Shown in pieces: positions 1 through 7,404 of a stretch of DNA of 49,843 nucleotides; the first letter of the stretch is position 1, and the number at the start of each line of letters is the position of its first letter. The notes below the pieces were generated by a model, which was not told the origin of the DNA, made no database searches, and was given only the letters and a program-made list of their open reading frames with translations. This DNA is from Gammaproteobacteria bacterium (GTDB lineage Bacteria; Pseudomonadota; Gammaproteobacteria; Steroidobacterales; Steroidobacteraceae): positions 16,618 to 66,460 of the forward strand of contig PLET01000111.1 of assembly GCA_003137095.1 (NCBI GenBank), written 5' to 3'. The position numbers and the translations under genes are program-made.

Positions 1-122
1 CCGTAGCACATCAGCTGATCCTTGCCGCGGCTGAATTTGAGCCCGCAGCGCTGCAGCAGGTCCAGGGAACTGTCGGTGAGCCGCCCGCTCTTTTGAATGG
101 CGATTTTCAGGCGCATGGGCAT
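1..122 (-). CDS. hisG: ATP phosphoribosyltransferase HisG, N-terminal fragment (cut by window edge)
   Basis: Only the first 40 or so codons lie in the window. The protein begins MPMRLKIAIQKSGRLTDSSL and continues with an LLQRCGLKF segment, which matches the HisG N-terminus (IAxQKSGRL, then LLxRCG). HisG condenses ATP with PRPP in the first committed step of histidine synthesis in the cytoplasm. Two in-frame ATGs (122 and 116) are possible starts and neither has a strong Shine-Dalgarno sequence. The gene starts 6 bp after the stop of the TrpR-like gene, so the two are probably co-transcribed. The catalytic domain cannot be inspected. Confidence 0.85.
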   Translation of the reverse strand, partial: MPMRLKIAIQKSGRLTDSSLDLLQRCGLKFSRGKDQLMCY

Positions 123-128
123 GCGGCG

Positions 129-446
129 CTAGGCGCCGCGGGAGGTGCCGAGCCGCAGGGTGACGGCCCGGTAGCCGCCGTTGCCCGACGTGAGATAACG
201 CGCAACCCGGCCGATCGTGGTCACGCTGACGCCGGTTTGCTTGTGGATCTCGCGGTACGGAAGTCCGCGCTCCAGAAGCTCGACCACGGCCCAGCGATCC
301 GCCATCGCCTGCAGTTCCGCCGGCGTGCACAGGTCGCGGAAGAAACTGCGGCATTCCTCGAGCGTGCGCAGGGCCAGTATGGCGGAGCACAGGGCTCTCT
401 CGTGCTGCTGCTCCTGGCGCAGCGTCACCGGTCGGTTGGTCTTCAT
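129..446 (-). CDS. TrpR/YerC-YecD family repressor, probable regulator of histidine synthesis
   Basis: A 105-residue helical protein of the TrpR superfamily. Conserved family features are the FFRDLCTPAEL segment (about residues 35-45), the MADRW motif (about 48-52) and the helix-turn-helix YREIHKQTGVSVTTIGRVARYL (about 64-85, with the TTIGRV recognition helix). It ends in a short Arg-rich tail after GNGGYR. YerC/HisR-type members of this family are associated with his operons in Firmicutes and Xanthomonadales (from memory). Position directly ahead of hisG fits that role. A palindrome overlapping its own promoter suggests autoregulation and joint control of hisG. The effector, presumably histidine, is inference. 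Confidence 0.85.
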   Translation of the reverse strand: MKTNRPVTLRQEQQHERALCSAILALRTLEECRSFFRDLCTPAELQAMADRWAVVELLERGLPYREIHKQTGVSVTTIGRVARYLTSGNGGYRAVTLRLGTSRGA

Positions 447-470
447 GGAACCTGGTATAATGTATTAATA

Positions 471-486
471 CGTTAGTACGCTAACG
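471..486. promoter_or_regulatory. Candidate operator for the TrpR-like repressor
   Basis: CGTTAGTACGCTAACG has perfect 6-bp arms (CGTTAG/CTAACG) around a 4-bp centre. It overlaps the predicted -10 of the repressor gene. A second palindrome, GTATTAATAC, abuts it at 462-471. TrpR-fold repressors bind short palindromes overlapping promoters. The assignment is inference from position and symmetry. Confidence 0.5.
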
Positions 487-506
487 CATGGAAAAAAATA
501 AGTCAA
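478..506 (-). promoter_or_regulatory. Predicted sigma70-type promoter of the TrpR-like gene and hisG
   Basis: On the minus strand TTGACT (506-501) and TAGCGT (483-478) are separated by 17 bp. The -35 is good and the -10 is weak (TANNNT). Transcription would begin near 471 and leave a 5' leader of about 25 nt. The weak -10 lies inside the palindrome at 471-486, as expected for a repressible promoter. Confidence 0.5.
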
Positions 507-517
507 GGATCGTCGGC

Positions 518-546
518 TTGACGCGGGCGGGGCGGCTGCCTAAAAT
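518..546 (+). promoter_or_regulatory. Predicted sigma70-type promoter of the metX-metB riboswitch transcript
   Basis: TTGACG (518-523) and TAAAAT (541-546) are separated by exactly 17 bp. Transcription would start at about 553, one base ahead of the P1 stem of the riboswitch, so the aptamer forms the extreme 5' end of the mRNA. The promoter diverges from that of the TrpR-like gene. Confidence 0.7.
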
Positions 547-553
547 GTCGGCG

Positions 554-681
554 CTCATCTAGACCGGCTGAGGGAAAGGCCCTTAGAAGCCGGGGCAACC
601 ACCTCGGGTGTTCAAACGCCTGTGGAACGGTGCCAACTCCTGCGGTGGCGGGTCCCTCGGGGCGCAAAACCGGTAGATGGG
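554..681 (+). ncRNA. SAM-I (S-box) riboswitch controlling metX-metB
   Basis: The sequence shows the SAM-I core in order: GAGGGAAAGGCCC, GAAGCCGGGGCAACC and GGTGCCAACTCCTGC, matching the S-box pattern of GAGGGA...GGCCC, GAAGCC..GGCAACC and GGTGC..A.TCC.GC. P1 closes perfectly: CTCATCTA (554-561) pairs with TAGATGGG (674-681), with one G-U pair. S-adenosylmethionine binding normally switches off methionine genes. I find no Rho-independent terminator between 682 and the metX start, so control may be translational. The metX Shine-Dalgarno AGGAGT (751-756) is complementary to ACTCCT (636-641) inside the aptamer. The OFF mechanism is not clear from this alone. Confidence 0.93.
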
Positions 682-764
682 CCGATCGAACGCCGCAGCC
701 GTGCGTTTGGGCCGAGAGCACTCGCTCCACAGGGGTCGATACAGCCTTTGAGGAGTCGGTGATC

Positions 765-1814
765 GTGTCCGGAGAGTTTTTCAATCCGCCAATGGCAGCC
801 CGCGCCCCGGGAGAGGCCGTCGATGGCACGCTGTTGCTGCCCTCGCCCTGGCGGCTGCACTTCGGCGATTCACTGATCAGCCCGCACGTTGCATTCAGAT
901 TGGTGGGACCTCCCGGTGCGCCCGTGGTGGCGGCCCTCGGCGGCATCTCCGCGCACCGGGTGGTGGCCGCGGGCGACCGAGGTGCGACCGGCGGGCAGGA
1001 CGCCGGGCGGGAGGGCTGGTGGGCCGCGCTGGTCGGACCCGCGCTTGGAGTCGACACCAACCGCTTCCGGATATTGGGGATGGACTTCGTCGGCGGCGGC
1101 GACAGTTCGGCGCCGAGCGGGCCGTCCGGGTTTCCGCCCCTGAGCGCGTACGATCAGGCCGAGGCGTTGCGTCACGTCATGGAGCATCTCGGATTGGGTC
1201 CGCTGCATGCGATCGTGGGCGCCTCCTACGGGGGCATGGTAGCCCTGTGTTTCGCCGCGCGACGACCGGGCCTGGTGGCGCGCATCGTGGTGCTGAGCGC
1301 CACGGACCGTGCACAGCCACTGTCGACGGCCTGGCGTAGTGTGCAGCGACAGATCGTGCGCGAGGCCATTGCGCGCGGCGACGGCCCGAGCGGACTGAAG
1401 CTCGCACGTGCGCTGGCGATGACGACCTATCGTAGTGCGGCCGAGTTCGCCGAGCGCTTCGGCGGACCGGCGGTGCGCGGCACGGACCGATTCCATTTTC
1501 CCGTCGAGGAGTATCTGTTTGCGCGCGGCGACAATTACGCGCAGCAGTATCGGGCGGAATCGTTTCTGGCGCTGAGCGAATCGATCGATCTTCACACCGT
1601 GGACGCCGCGCAGATCCGCACACCCGCCACCTTGATCGCGGTACGTGAGGATCTGTTGGTGCCGCTGGGCGACATGCAGGCGCTGGCGGGGCGCCTCGGC
1701 GATAGTGCGCGGCTCGTCGTGATTTCTTCGATATTCGGTCATGATGCATTTTTGAAGGAGACGGACGTCTTGAAACCCATTGTGCAGGCGGCGCTCGCGG
1801 AGACGCCCGTATGA
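765..1814 (+). CDS. metX: MetX-family homoserine O-acyltransferase (alpha/beta hydrolase fold)
   Basis: A 349-residue protein that activates homoserine by O-acylation, the first dedicated step of methionine synthesis. The nucleophile elbow GASYGGM places Ser at about residue 154. The expected Asp lies in AVREDLLVP (about 296) and the His in FGHDAF (about 326), giving the MetX catalytic triad. The GTG at 765 is chosen because TTGAGGAG (748-755) lies 9 nt upstream. An in-frame GTG at 759 is possible. Longer readings would start inside the riboswitch. Acyl specificity (acetyl or succinyl) cannot be read directly. The neighbouring MetB, which normally uses O-succinylhomoserine, favours succinyl. 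A serine-acylating relative is another possibility. Confidence 0.85.
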   Translation: MSGEFFNPPMAARAPGEAVDGTLLLPSPWRLHFGDSLISPHVAFRLVGPPGAPVVAALGGISAHRVVAAGDRGATGGQDAGREGWWAALVGPALGVDTNRFRILGMDFVGGGDSSAPSGPSGFPPLSAYDQAEALRHVMEHLGLGPLHAIVGASYGGMVALCFAARRPGLVARIVVLSATDRAQPLSTAWRSVQRQIVREAIARGDGPSGLKLARALAMTTYRSAAEFAERFGGPAVRGTDRFHFPVEEYLFARGDNYAQQYRAESFLALSESIDLHTVDAAQIRTPATLIAVREDLLVPLGDMQALAGRLGDSARLVVISSIFGHDAFLKETDVLKPIVQAALAETPV

Positions 1815-2992
1815 CCGCCCGGAAGAATCGCAATAATGCGACGCGTGCAGTGCGCGCGGGTCTGGAGTCGGACAGACAGTACGGCGCCGTCGTGCCGCCG
1901 ATCTACCTGACCACGAATTTTGCCTTCGACGGCTACCGCAAGCCGCGCAGCAAATATGACTACACGCGTTCCGGCAATCCGACGCGCGACCAGCTGGCGG
2001 ATGCCTTGGCGGACCTGGAAGGCGGCGCAGGCGCGGTGGTCACCTGCACCGGTCTTGCGGCGGTCACGTTGATCTTGGCCACGCTGCCGGCCGCCTCCCG
2101 GGTGCTCGCGCCGCACGACTGCTACGGCGGGACTTTCCGGCTGCTCGCGGCCATGCATCAGCAGGGCAAGCTGTTGGTCGATTTTGTCGATCAGCGCGAT
2201 GCCAGGGCGCTCGAGACGGCCCTGGCCGCCAAACCGAGGCTGGTGTGGATCGAAACACCGAGCAATCCGTTGCTGCGCATCGTCGACATCGCGGCCCTGG
2301 CCGCCAAAGCCCATGCGGTGGGGGCGCTGGTGGTGGCGGACAATACCTTCCTGTCGCCGGTCTGGCAGCAGCCGCTCGCGCTCGGCGCCGACCTGGTGCT
2401 GCATTCGACCACCAAATACCTGAACGGACACAGCGACGTGGTCGGCGGCGCGGTGATTGCGGCGACGGCCGAACAGCACGCCGATCTCGCCTGGTGGGCC
2501 AACGCCATCGGCGTCACCGGCGCGCCTTTCGACAGTTTTCTGACGCTGCGCGGCATACGCAGCCTGCACGCCCGCATGCGCGTCCATGCAGAGAACGCGG
2601 TCGCGGTGGTCGAGACGCTAAGGAAACACCCGGTCGTGAAGCGGGTTTACCATCCCGGGCTCGCCGATCACCCGGGCCACGACATTGCGCGCCGCCAGCA
2701 GAGCGGCTTCGGCGCGATGCTGAGTTTCGAACTCGCCGGCGGCGAGGCGGCGGTCGAGGAATTTCTGCACGGTCTCGAGTGCTTCACGCTGGCCGAATCG
2801 CTCGGCGGCGTCGAGAGCCTGATCGCCCATCCGGCGAGCATGACGCATGCCGGCATGGACGACGCCGCGCGGGCGCGCGCCGGCATCGGGCCCGGCCTGT
2901 TGCGGGTGTCCGTGGGCATCGAGGATACGGTGGATCTGCTGGCGGATCTGAACGCCGCGCTCAAGCGCGCCGATCGCAGTGCCGCCGCCTGA
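1811..2992 (+). CDS. metB: Cystathionine gamma-synthase
   Basis: A 393-residue PLP enzyme of the Cys/Met metabolism family that makes cystathionine from cysteine and O-acylhomoserine. It aligns along its whole length with remembered E. coli MetB: QYGAVVPPIYL, YTRSGNPTRD, APHDCYGG, ADNTFLSP and FTLAESLGGVESL. The PLP lysine is K202 in HSTTKYLNGHSDVVGG. The ATG overlaps the metX stop (ATGA), so the two genes are translationally coupled and both sit under the SAM riboswitch. Similarity to MetB is stronger than to MetZ sulfhydrylases, which points to trans-sulfuration. It ends 11 bp from the converging leuB. Confidence 0.93.
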   Translation: MTARKNRNNATRAVRAGLESDRQYGAVVPPIYLTTNFAFDGYRKPRSKYDYTRSGNPTRDQLADALADLEGGAGAVVTCTGLAAVTLILATLPAASRVLAPHDCYGGTFRLLAAMHQQGKLLVDFVDQRDARALETALAAKPRLVWIETPSNPLLRIVDIAALAAKAHAVGALVVADNTFLSPVWQQPLALGADLVLHSTTKYLNGHSDVVGGAVIAATAEQHADLAWWANAIGVTGAPFDSFLTLRGIRSLHARMRVHAENAVAVVETLRKHPVVKRVYHPGLADHPGHDIARRQQSGFGAMLSFELAGGEAAVEEFLHGLECFTLAESLGGVESLIAHPASMTHAGMDDAARARAGIGPGLLRVSVGIEDTVDLLADLNAALKRADRSAAA

Positions 2993-3003
2993 CGGGCTGC
3001 CCG

Positions 3004-4071
3004 CTAGGGGGACTGTAGCGCGGCGAGCACGGCGTCGCCCGCCGCGCGGGTGCTGACGGCGCTGCCGGGCGGGGCGATATCGGCGGGCAGGGCGCCCGAG
3101 ACAATCGCCTTGGAAACCGCGGCCTCAATCGCCAGTGCCTCGGATTCCAACCGCAGCGAGTAGCGCAGCATCATGGCGCCGCTCAGAATGGTTGCATAGG
3201 GATTGGCGATTCCTCGCCCCGCGATATCCGGCGCCGAGCCGTGGATGGGCTCATACAGGCCGCCGCGACCGGATGCACCGAGCGACGCGGAGGGCAGCAT
3301 ACCGAGCGAACCGGCCAGCATGGAGGCCTCGTCCGTGAGGATGTCGCCGAACATGTTTTCCGTGACGATGACGTCGAAGTCGCGCGGCCGCCGGATCAGG
3401 TGCATGGCCGCGGCATCGACCAGCATGTGTTCGAAACCGACCCCGGGAAATTCCCCGGGCAGGATGCGCTCGACCACCGCGCGCCAGAGGCGCGAGGTTT
3501 CGAGCACATTGGCCTTGTCGACCGATGTCAATTTTCGGCGGCGGCCCTGCGCCAGCGTGGCGGCGAGCCGGACCACCCGCTCGATCTCGACGACCGTGTA
3601 GCGGCACACATCCACCGCCTCGGTGGCGCTGCGCTGTTTGTCGCCGAAATAGATGCCACCGGTGAGTTCGCGCACCACCATGATGTCGACACCGTGAAGC
3701 AATTCCGCCTTGATCGGCGAGGCGTGGAGAATCGCGGGGTGCGGTGTCACCGGACGCAGATTGGCGAAGAGTCCCAGGGCTTTGCGCAGCTGCAGCAGCC
3801 CCTGTTCGGGCCGTACCGTGGCCTGTGGGCCGGACCAGCGGGGACCGCCGACCGCACCCATCAAAATGGCGTCGCTGCGCCGGCACAGGTCCAAAGTTGC
3901 CGCGGGCAGCGCCTCGCCGGTGGCGTCGATGGCGGCACCGCCTAGCAGCGCGGGTTCGAATCCGAAGGAATGTCCCGCTCGCCCGGCGATGGCGGCGAGC
4001 ACCCGCACCGCCTGATCCGTCACCTCCGGGCCGATGCCGTCGCCGGCGAGTACAGCGATCAGGGCCTGCAC
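3004..4071 (-). CDS. leuB: 3-isopropylmalate dehydrogenase
   Basis: A 355-residue NAD-dependent oxidative decarboxylase of leucine synthesis. Typical features are AGDGIGPEV near the N-terminus, the [14 protein letters not shown] arginine-bearing substrate loop, [11 protein letters not shown], the TSVDKANVL lysine segment, and the metal-binding aspartates in [36 protein letters not shown] is the nucleotide-binding region. GTG at 4071 is the start, 6 bp after the leuD stop. It is the last gene of the ilvC-leuCDB operon. Confidence 0.95.
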   Translation of the reverse strand: MQALIAVLAGDGIGPEVTDQAVRVLAAIAGRAGHSFGFEPALLGGAAIDATGEALPAATLDLCRRSDAILMGAVGGPRWSGPQATVRPEQGLLQLRKALGLFANLRPVTPHPAILHASPIKAELLHGVDIMVVRELTGGIYFGDKQRSATEAVDVCRYTVVEIERVVRLAATLAQGRRRKLTSVDKANVLETSRLWRAVVERILPGEFPGVGFEHMLVDAAAMHLIRRPRDFDVIVTENMFGDILTDEASMLAGSLGMLPSASLGASGRGGLYEPIHGSAPDIAGRGIANPYATILSGAMMLRYSLRLESEALAIEAAVSKAIVSGALPADIAPPGSAVSTRAAGDAVLAALQSP

Positions 4072-4077
4072 GGCGGC

Positions 4078-4656
4078 TTATACCGAATGCGCCGCTTCGT
4101 AGTGTTCGATATCTTGGAGCCTGCTGCGCAGATACCCCAGCTCGTCAAGACCATTGAGCAGGCAGTGGCGCGCGAAGGCCTCCATGGGAAACGCAGCGCT
4201 CACGCCGGTAGGAAGCGTGAGACGCATGCGCTCGAGGTCGATGTCGATCTGTGCACCGGGGTGCTCGATCAGCCATTGGTGGGTGGCCGCATCGACGACC
4301 ACGGGCAACAGACCGTTCTTGAGGGAGTTGCTGCGGAAGATGTCCGCGATTTCGGTGCTCACGACGGCGCGAAATCCATAGTCGAGCAGCGCCCAGGGGG
4401 CGTGCTCGCGCGATGAGCCGCAGCCGACGTTGCGGCCCGCCACCAATATTCGACAGCCCGCCGCTTCGGGTTTATTGAGGATGAAATCCGGATTGGGAAG
4501 GCCGTCCGAGAGATAGCGCCAATCCGCGAACAATTCCCGGCCGAGGCCGTCCTTGGTCGTGATGGTGAGGAAGCGCGCGGGAATGATCTGATCGGTGTCG
4601 ATGTTCGCGGACGGCATCACCACGGTCTTGGAGGCGATTTTCCTTATCGGTTGCAT
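4078..4656 (-). CDS. leuD: 3-isopropylmalate dehydratase small subunit
   Basis: A 192-residue swivelling-domain subunit that pairs with LeuC to isomerise 2-isopropylmalate to 3-isopropylmalate. Recognisable segments are ANIDTDQIIPARFL, the GRNVGCGSSREHAPWAL active-site loop and FRSNSLKNGLLP. ATG at 4656 overlaps the leuC stop (TGATG); a GTG one codon upstream (4659) is the alternative. The tight overlap implies translational coupling of the two subunits. Confidence 0.95.
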   Translation of the reverse strand: MQPIRKIASKTVVMPSANIDTDQIIPARFLTITTKDGLGRELFADWRYLSDGLPNPDFILNKPEAAGCRILVAGRNVGCGSSREHAPWALLDYGFRAVVSTEIADIFRSNSLKNGLLPVVVDAATHQWLIEHPGAQIDIDLERMRLTLPTGVSAAFPMEAFARHCLLNGLDELGYLRSRLQDIEHYEAAHSV

Positions 4657-6062
4657 CACGCCGCCAGCATGTCCCTGGGGTCGGTGATCCTGCCGGTCAC
4701 GGCGCTGGCCGCCGCCGTGAATGGGCTGGCAAGCAGGGTGCGCGCACCCGCGCCCTGCCGGCCCTCGAAATTGCGGTTGCTGGTGCTGACGGAATACTGG
4801 CCGCCGGGGACCAGATCACCGTTCATGCCGATGCACATGGAGCAGCCCGATTCACGCCAGTCGGCCCCGGCGGCCTTGAATATGTCCGCAAGTCCGAGGG
4901 CCTCCGCCTCGCGCTTGACCTGCTGGGAGCCCGGCACGATCAGCAAATGCACGCCGGCCGCCACCTTGCGTCCCTTCAAAATACGCGCGGCACTCTGCAG
5001 ATCCTCCAGTCTTCCGTTGGTGCAGCTGCCGATGAAGGCCACGTTGATAGGCTTGCCGAGCATGCTGTCGCCCGCCTGAAATCCCATGTACGCGAGCGCC
5101 TTGTCGAAGGCGGCGTTGTCGGATTTGCGCGGAATGGATGCACTGATCGGCAGAACCATGCCGGGATTCGTGCCGTAGGTGATCATGGGTTCCAGCCGTG
5201 AGGCGTCGATGTCCACGGACAGGTCGAAGGCAGCGCCGGGATCGCTGCGCAGCGCGGTCCAGCGTTCGACCGCCGCATCCCAATGCTTTCCCTTGGGCGA
5301 TCGCGGCCGTTCATGGAGGTAGGCGAACGTGGCCTCGTCGGGTGCAATCATGCCGGCCCGCGCGCCGGCTTCGATCGACATGTTGCACACCGTCATGCGC
5401 TGTTCCATCGACAGCGCGGCAATCGCGGATCCGCGGTATTCGAGCACGTGTCCGGTGCCCCCGGATACACCGATCCTGCCGATGATGGCCAGGATCAAAT
5501 CCTTGGCCGTCACGCCGTGCGGCAATCGACCCTCGACGTTCACCGCGAAGGTTTTTGGCTTGCGCTGCAGCAGACACTGCGTCGCAAATACGTGGCCGAC
5601 CTCCGTACTGCCGATGCCGAAGGCGAGTGCACCGAACGCACCGTGCGTACTCGTGTGACTGTCGCCGCACACGATGGTCATCCCGGGCTGGGTGGCACCG
5701 AGCTCCGGGCTGATGACGTGCACGATGCCGCGCCTCGCGTCGCGCATGCCGAGCAACTCGATGCCGAATTCCACGGCGTTTTTCTCCAGTTCGTGCACCT
5801 GACGGGCTGCCGCGTCGACCTTGATGGGGACTCCGCCGAAGACCTGTTCGGTGACGGTCGGCGTCGAGTGATCGAGAGTAGCCAGTGTGCGATCCTTGCG
5901 CCTAACGGGCAGACCTGCCGCCCTCAGCGCCGTGAACGCCTGCGGCGAGGTCACTTCATGGGTCAGGTGCAGATCGACGTACAGAACGGCAGGCGTATCC
6001 GGCGTCTCGGCCACCACTTCGTGGGCCGTCCAAACCTTGTCGAACAGAGTGCGGAGCGACAT
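4656..6062 (-). CDS. leuC: 3-isopropylmalate dehydratase large subunit
   Basis: A 468-residue aconitase-superfamily protein carrying the [4Fe-4S] cluster of isopropylmalate isomerase. Family segments include [44 protein letters not shown] and the cluster cysteines in FIGSCTNGR and GCSMCIGMN. The ATG at 6062 ([10 protein letters not shown]) gives a length close to E. coli LeuC. An ATG at 6074 that overlaps the ilvC stop (ATGA) would add four residues and may be the coupled start. Second gene of the ilvC-leuCDB operon. Confidence 0.95.
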   Translation of the reverse strand: MSLRTLFDKVWTAHEVVAETPDTPAVLYVDLHLTHEVTSPQAFTALRAAGLPVRRKDRTLATLDHSTPTVTEQVFGGVPIKVDAAARQVHELEKNAVEFGIELLGMRDARRGIVHVISPELGATQPGMTIVCGDSHTSTHGAFGALAFGIGSTEVGHVFATQCLLQRKPKTFAVNVEGRLPHGVTAKDLILAIIGRIGVSGGTGHVLEYRGSAIAALSMEQRMTVCNMSIEAGARAGMIAPDEATFAYLHERPRSPKGKHWDAAVERWTALRSDPGAAFDLSVDIDASRLEPMITYGTNPGMVLPISASIPRKSDNAAFDKALAYMGFQAGDSMLGKPINVAFIGSCTNGRLEDLQSAARILKGRKVAAGVHLLIVPGSQQVKREAEALGLADIFKAAGADWRESGCSMCIGMNGDLVPGGQYSVSTSNRNFEGRQGAGARTLLASPFTAAASAVTGRITDPRDMLAA

Positions 6063-6073
6063 GGATTCGATCA

Positions 6074-7066
6074 TCACGCCGTGCCGGACTGCAACCAGGG
6101 CATGCGCGCGCGCAACTGCGCGCCGACCTTCTCGATCGAGTGCGTGAGGTCGGCCTTCATGAGGCGCGCATATTTGCGCCGCCCGCTCTTGTTTTCCGCG
6201 ATCCACTGCCGCGCGAATTTGCCGTCCTGGATTTCGCCCAGAATCTTGCGCATTTCCTTCTTCGTGGCCTTGTTGACGATGCGCGGGCCGCGCGTCAGAT
6301 CGCCGTATTTGGCCGTTTCGCTGATGAAGCGATGCATCTTGGTGATGCCTCCCTCATGCAGCAGATCGACGATCAGTTTGAGCTCGTGCAGGCATTCATA
6401 GTAGGCGACCGCCGGTTGGTACCCGGCGTCGACCAGGGTCTGGTATCCCTGGACCACCAATTCGGTTGCGCCGCCGCAGAGTACGGCCTGTTCGCCGAAC
6501 AGATCCGTCTCGGTCTCCTCGGCGAACGTCGTCTCGAGCACGCCTCCGCGGGTTCCTCCGATGCCGTGTGCGTACGCGAGCGCCTTGGCCTTGGCGTGTC
6601 GCGAGGGATTCTGCGCGACGGCGATCAAACAGGGCACGCCGCGGCCCTGTTGATATTGACGGCGCACCAGATCACCGGGACCTTTCGGCGCGATCAACAC
6701 CACGTCGAGATCCTTGCGCGGCTTGATTTGCTTGAAGTGGATATTGAAGCCGTGCGCGAACAGCAGGGTCGCGCCTTTTTCGAACAGGGTCTTCAGTTCC
6801 TCGTACAAGGGCTTTTGCGTCAAATCCGGCACCAACATGGCGACCAGTTGGGCGCCCTTGACCGCGGCGGCCGGCTCCATCACCTTCAGGCCGTCCTTCT
6901 TGGCCTTCTGCCAGCTGTCACCCTTGCGTACGCCGACCACCACATCGAAACCGCTGTCGCGCAAATTGAGCGCGTGGGCACGTCCCTGGCTGCCGTATCC
7001 GAGCACGGCGATCCGCGCCCCGCGCAGCACCTTCTTGTCGACGTCCTTCTGTGAATACAAATGCAT
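6074..7066 (-). CDS. ilvC: Ketol-acid reductoisomerase (class I)
   Basis: A 330-residue NADPH-dependent enzyme converting acetolactate or acetohydroxybutyrate to the dihydroxy acids of Val/Leu/Ile synthesis. The Rossmann motif is [16 protein letters not shown]; metal and substrate residues lie in [12 protein letters not shown] and the [12 protein letters not shown] segment. About 330 residues is normal for class I. The start at 7066 follows AGGAG at a good distance; a longer in-frame reading from 7087 lacks this. It is the first structural gene after the leader attenuator and is followed at overlap distance by leuC. Confidence 0.96.
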   Translation of the reverse strand: MHLYSQKDVDKKVLRGARIAVLGYGSQGRAHALNLRDSGFDVVVGVRKGDSWQKAKKDGLKVMEPAAAVKGAQLVAMLVPDLTQKPLYEELKTLFEKGATLLFAHGFNIHFKQIKPRKDLDVVLIAPKGPGDLVRRQYQQGRGVPCLIAVAQNPSRHAKAKALAYAHGIGGTRGGVLETTFAEETETDLFGEQAVLCGGATELVVQGYQTLVDAGYQPAVAYYECLHELKLIVDLLHEGGITKMHRFISETAKYGDLTRGPRIVNKATKKEMRKILGEIQDGKFARQWIAENKSGRRKYARLMKADLTHSIEKVGAQLRARMPWLQSGTA

Positions 7067-7120
7067 GCTTGATCTCCTGATATCCACTCAAACCCAGATG
7101 TCCGTTCAAATCACGAGACG

Positions 7121-7149
7121 AAAAAACCCTCGTTCTCAACGCCAACGAG
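7121..7149 (-). terminator. Rho-independent attenuator terminator upstream of ilvC
   Basis: On the minus strand CTCGTT (7149-7144), a 9-nt loop and AACGAG (7134-7129) form a 6-bp hairpin. After two G residues comes a run of six T (7126-7121). It lies between the leader peptide stop (7232) and ilvC (7066), where an attenuator belongs. The sequence AACGGGT at the leader stop (7233-7227) can pair with ACTCGTT (7150-7144), the 5' arm, as an antiterminator. A strong CGCGCG/CGCGCG hairpin lies between them (7187-7201). Confidence 0.65.
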
Positions 7150-7231
7150 TCGAGCGGAGTCCCAGCGAAAACGCGGCGGAAGTACGCGCGCGAAACGCGC
7201 GGATTCATGCGAGAAATGCGCGAATCACCCG

Positions 7232-7288
7232 TTAAACCAGCCGCAAATAGCACCACAGAATGCGTGTTGATGCAAGTGGGCCAAGCAT
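7232..7288 (-). CDS. Putative ilvC-leuCDB leader peptide (Leu/Ile/Val-rich)
   Basis: An 18-codon reading frame encodes MLGPLASTRILWCYLRLV followed by TAA. Five Leu, one Ile and one Val make up 7 of 18 residues, with ILWCYLRLV at the end, matching leader peptides whose translation senses branched-chain aminoacyl-tRNA. It lies 166 nt upstream of ilvC, before a predicted terminator. GAGAGG precedes the ATG but very closely, which lowers confidence in the start. No clear promoter was found in the 98 bp between the upstream gene's stop and this ATG. Confidence 0.6.
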   Translation of the reverse strand: MLGPLASTRILWCYLRLV

Positions 7289-7356
7289 GCCTCTCGCCCG
7301 CGCAATCCCCGAAGCGCGGCGTGCGATGCGTCCCTGCATCGGCACGCCGGCGGCCT

Positions 7357-7404
7357 AATTCGCCAACGGCCTAGTTCGCCAAGGGATTAGTTCGCCAAGG
7401 GATT
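7357..7404. repeat. Three tandem 16-bp repeats across a stop codon
   Basis: Two identical copies of AGTTCGCCAAGGGATT (7373-7388 and 7389-7404) are preceded by a diverged third copy (7357-7372, 12 of 16 matching). The stop of the minus-strand gene ending at 7387 spans the junction of copies 2 and 3, so copy 3 encodes its last residues (NPLAN) and copies 1 and 2 are almost entirely outside the gene. This looks like a local slippage duplication. Confidence 0.85.

Noticed and set aside
456..461. A perfect TATAAT on the plus strand
   Set aside because: No -35 at 16-18 bp. It lies at the start of the minus-strand regulator gene, and a better promoter for metX exists at 518-546.
630..764. An earlier GTG start for metX
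   Set aside because: It would translate the SAM-I aptamer. The ribosome site and homology begin at 765.
7240..7280. TTGCAT...TGCTAT spaced 17 bp, considered as the ilvC promoter
   Set aside because: Both elements match only three of six bases and they lie inside the leader peptide frame.
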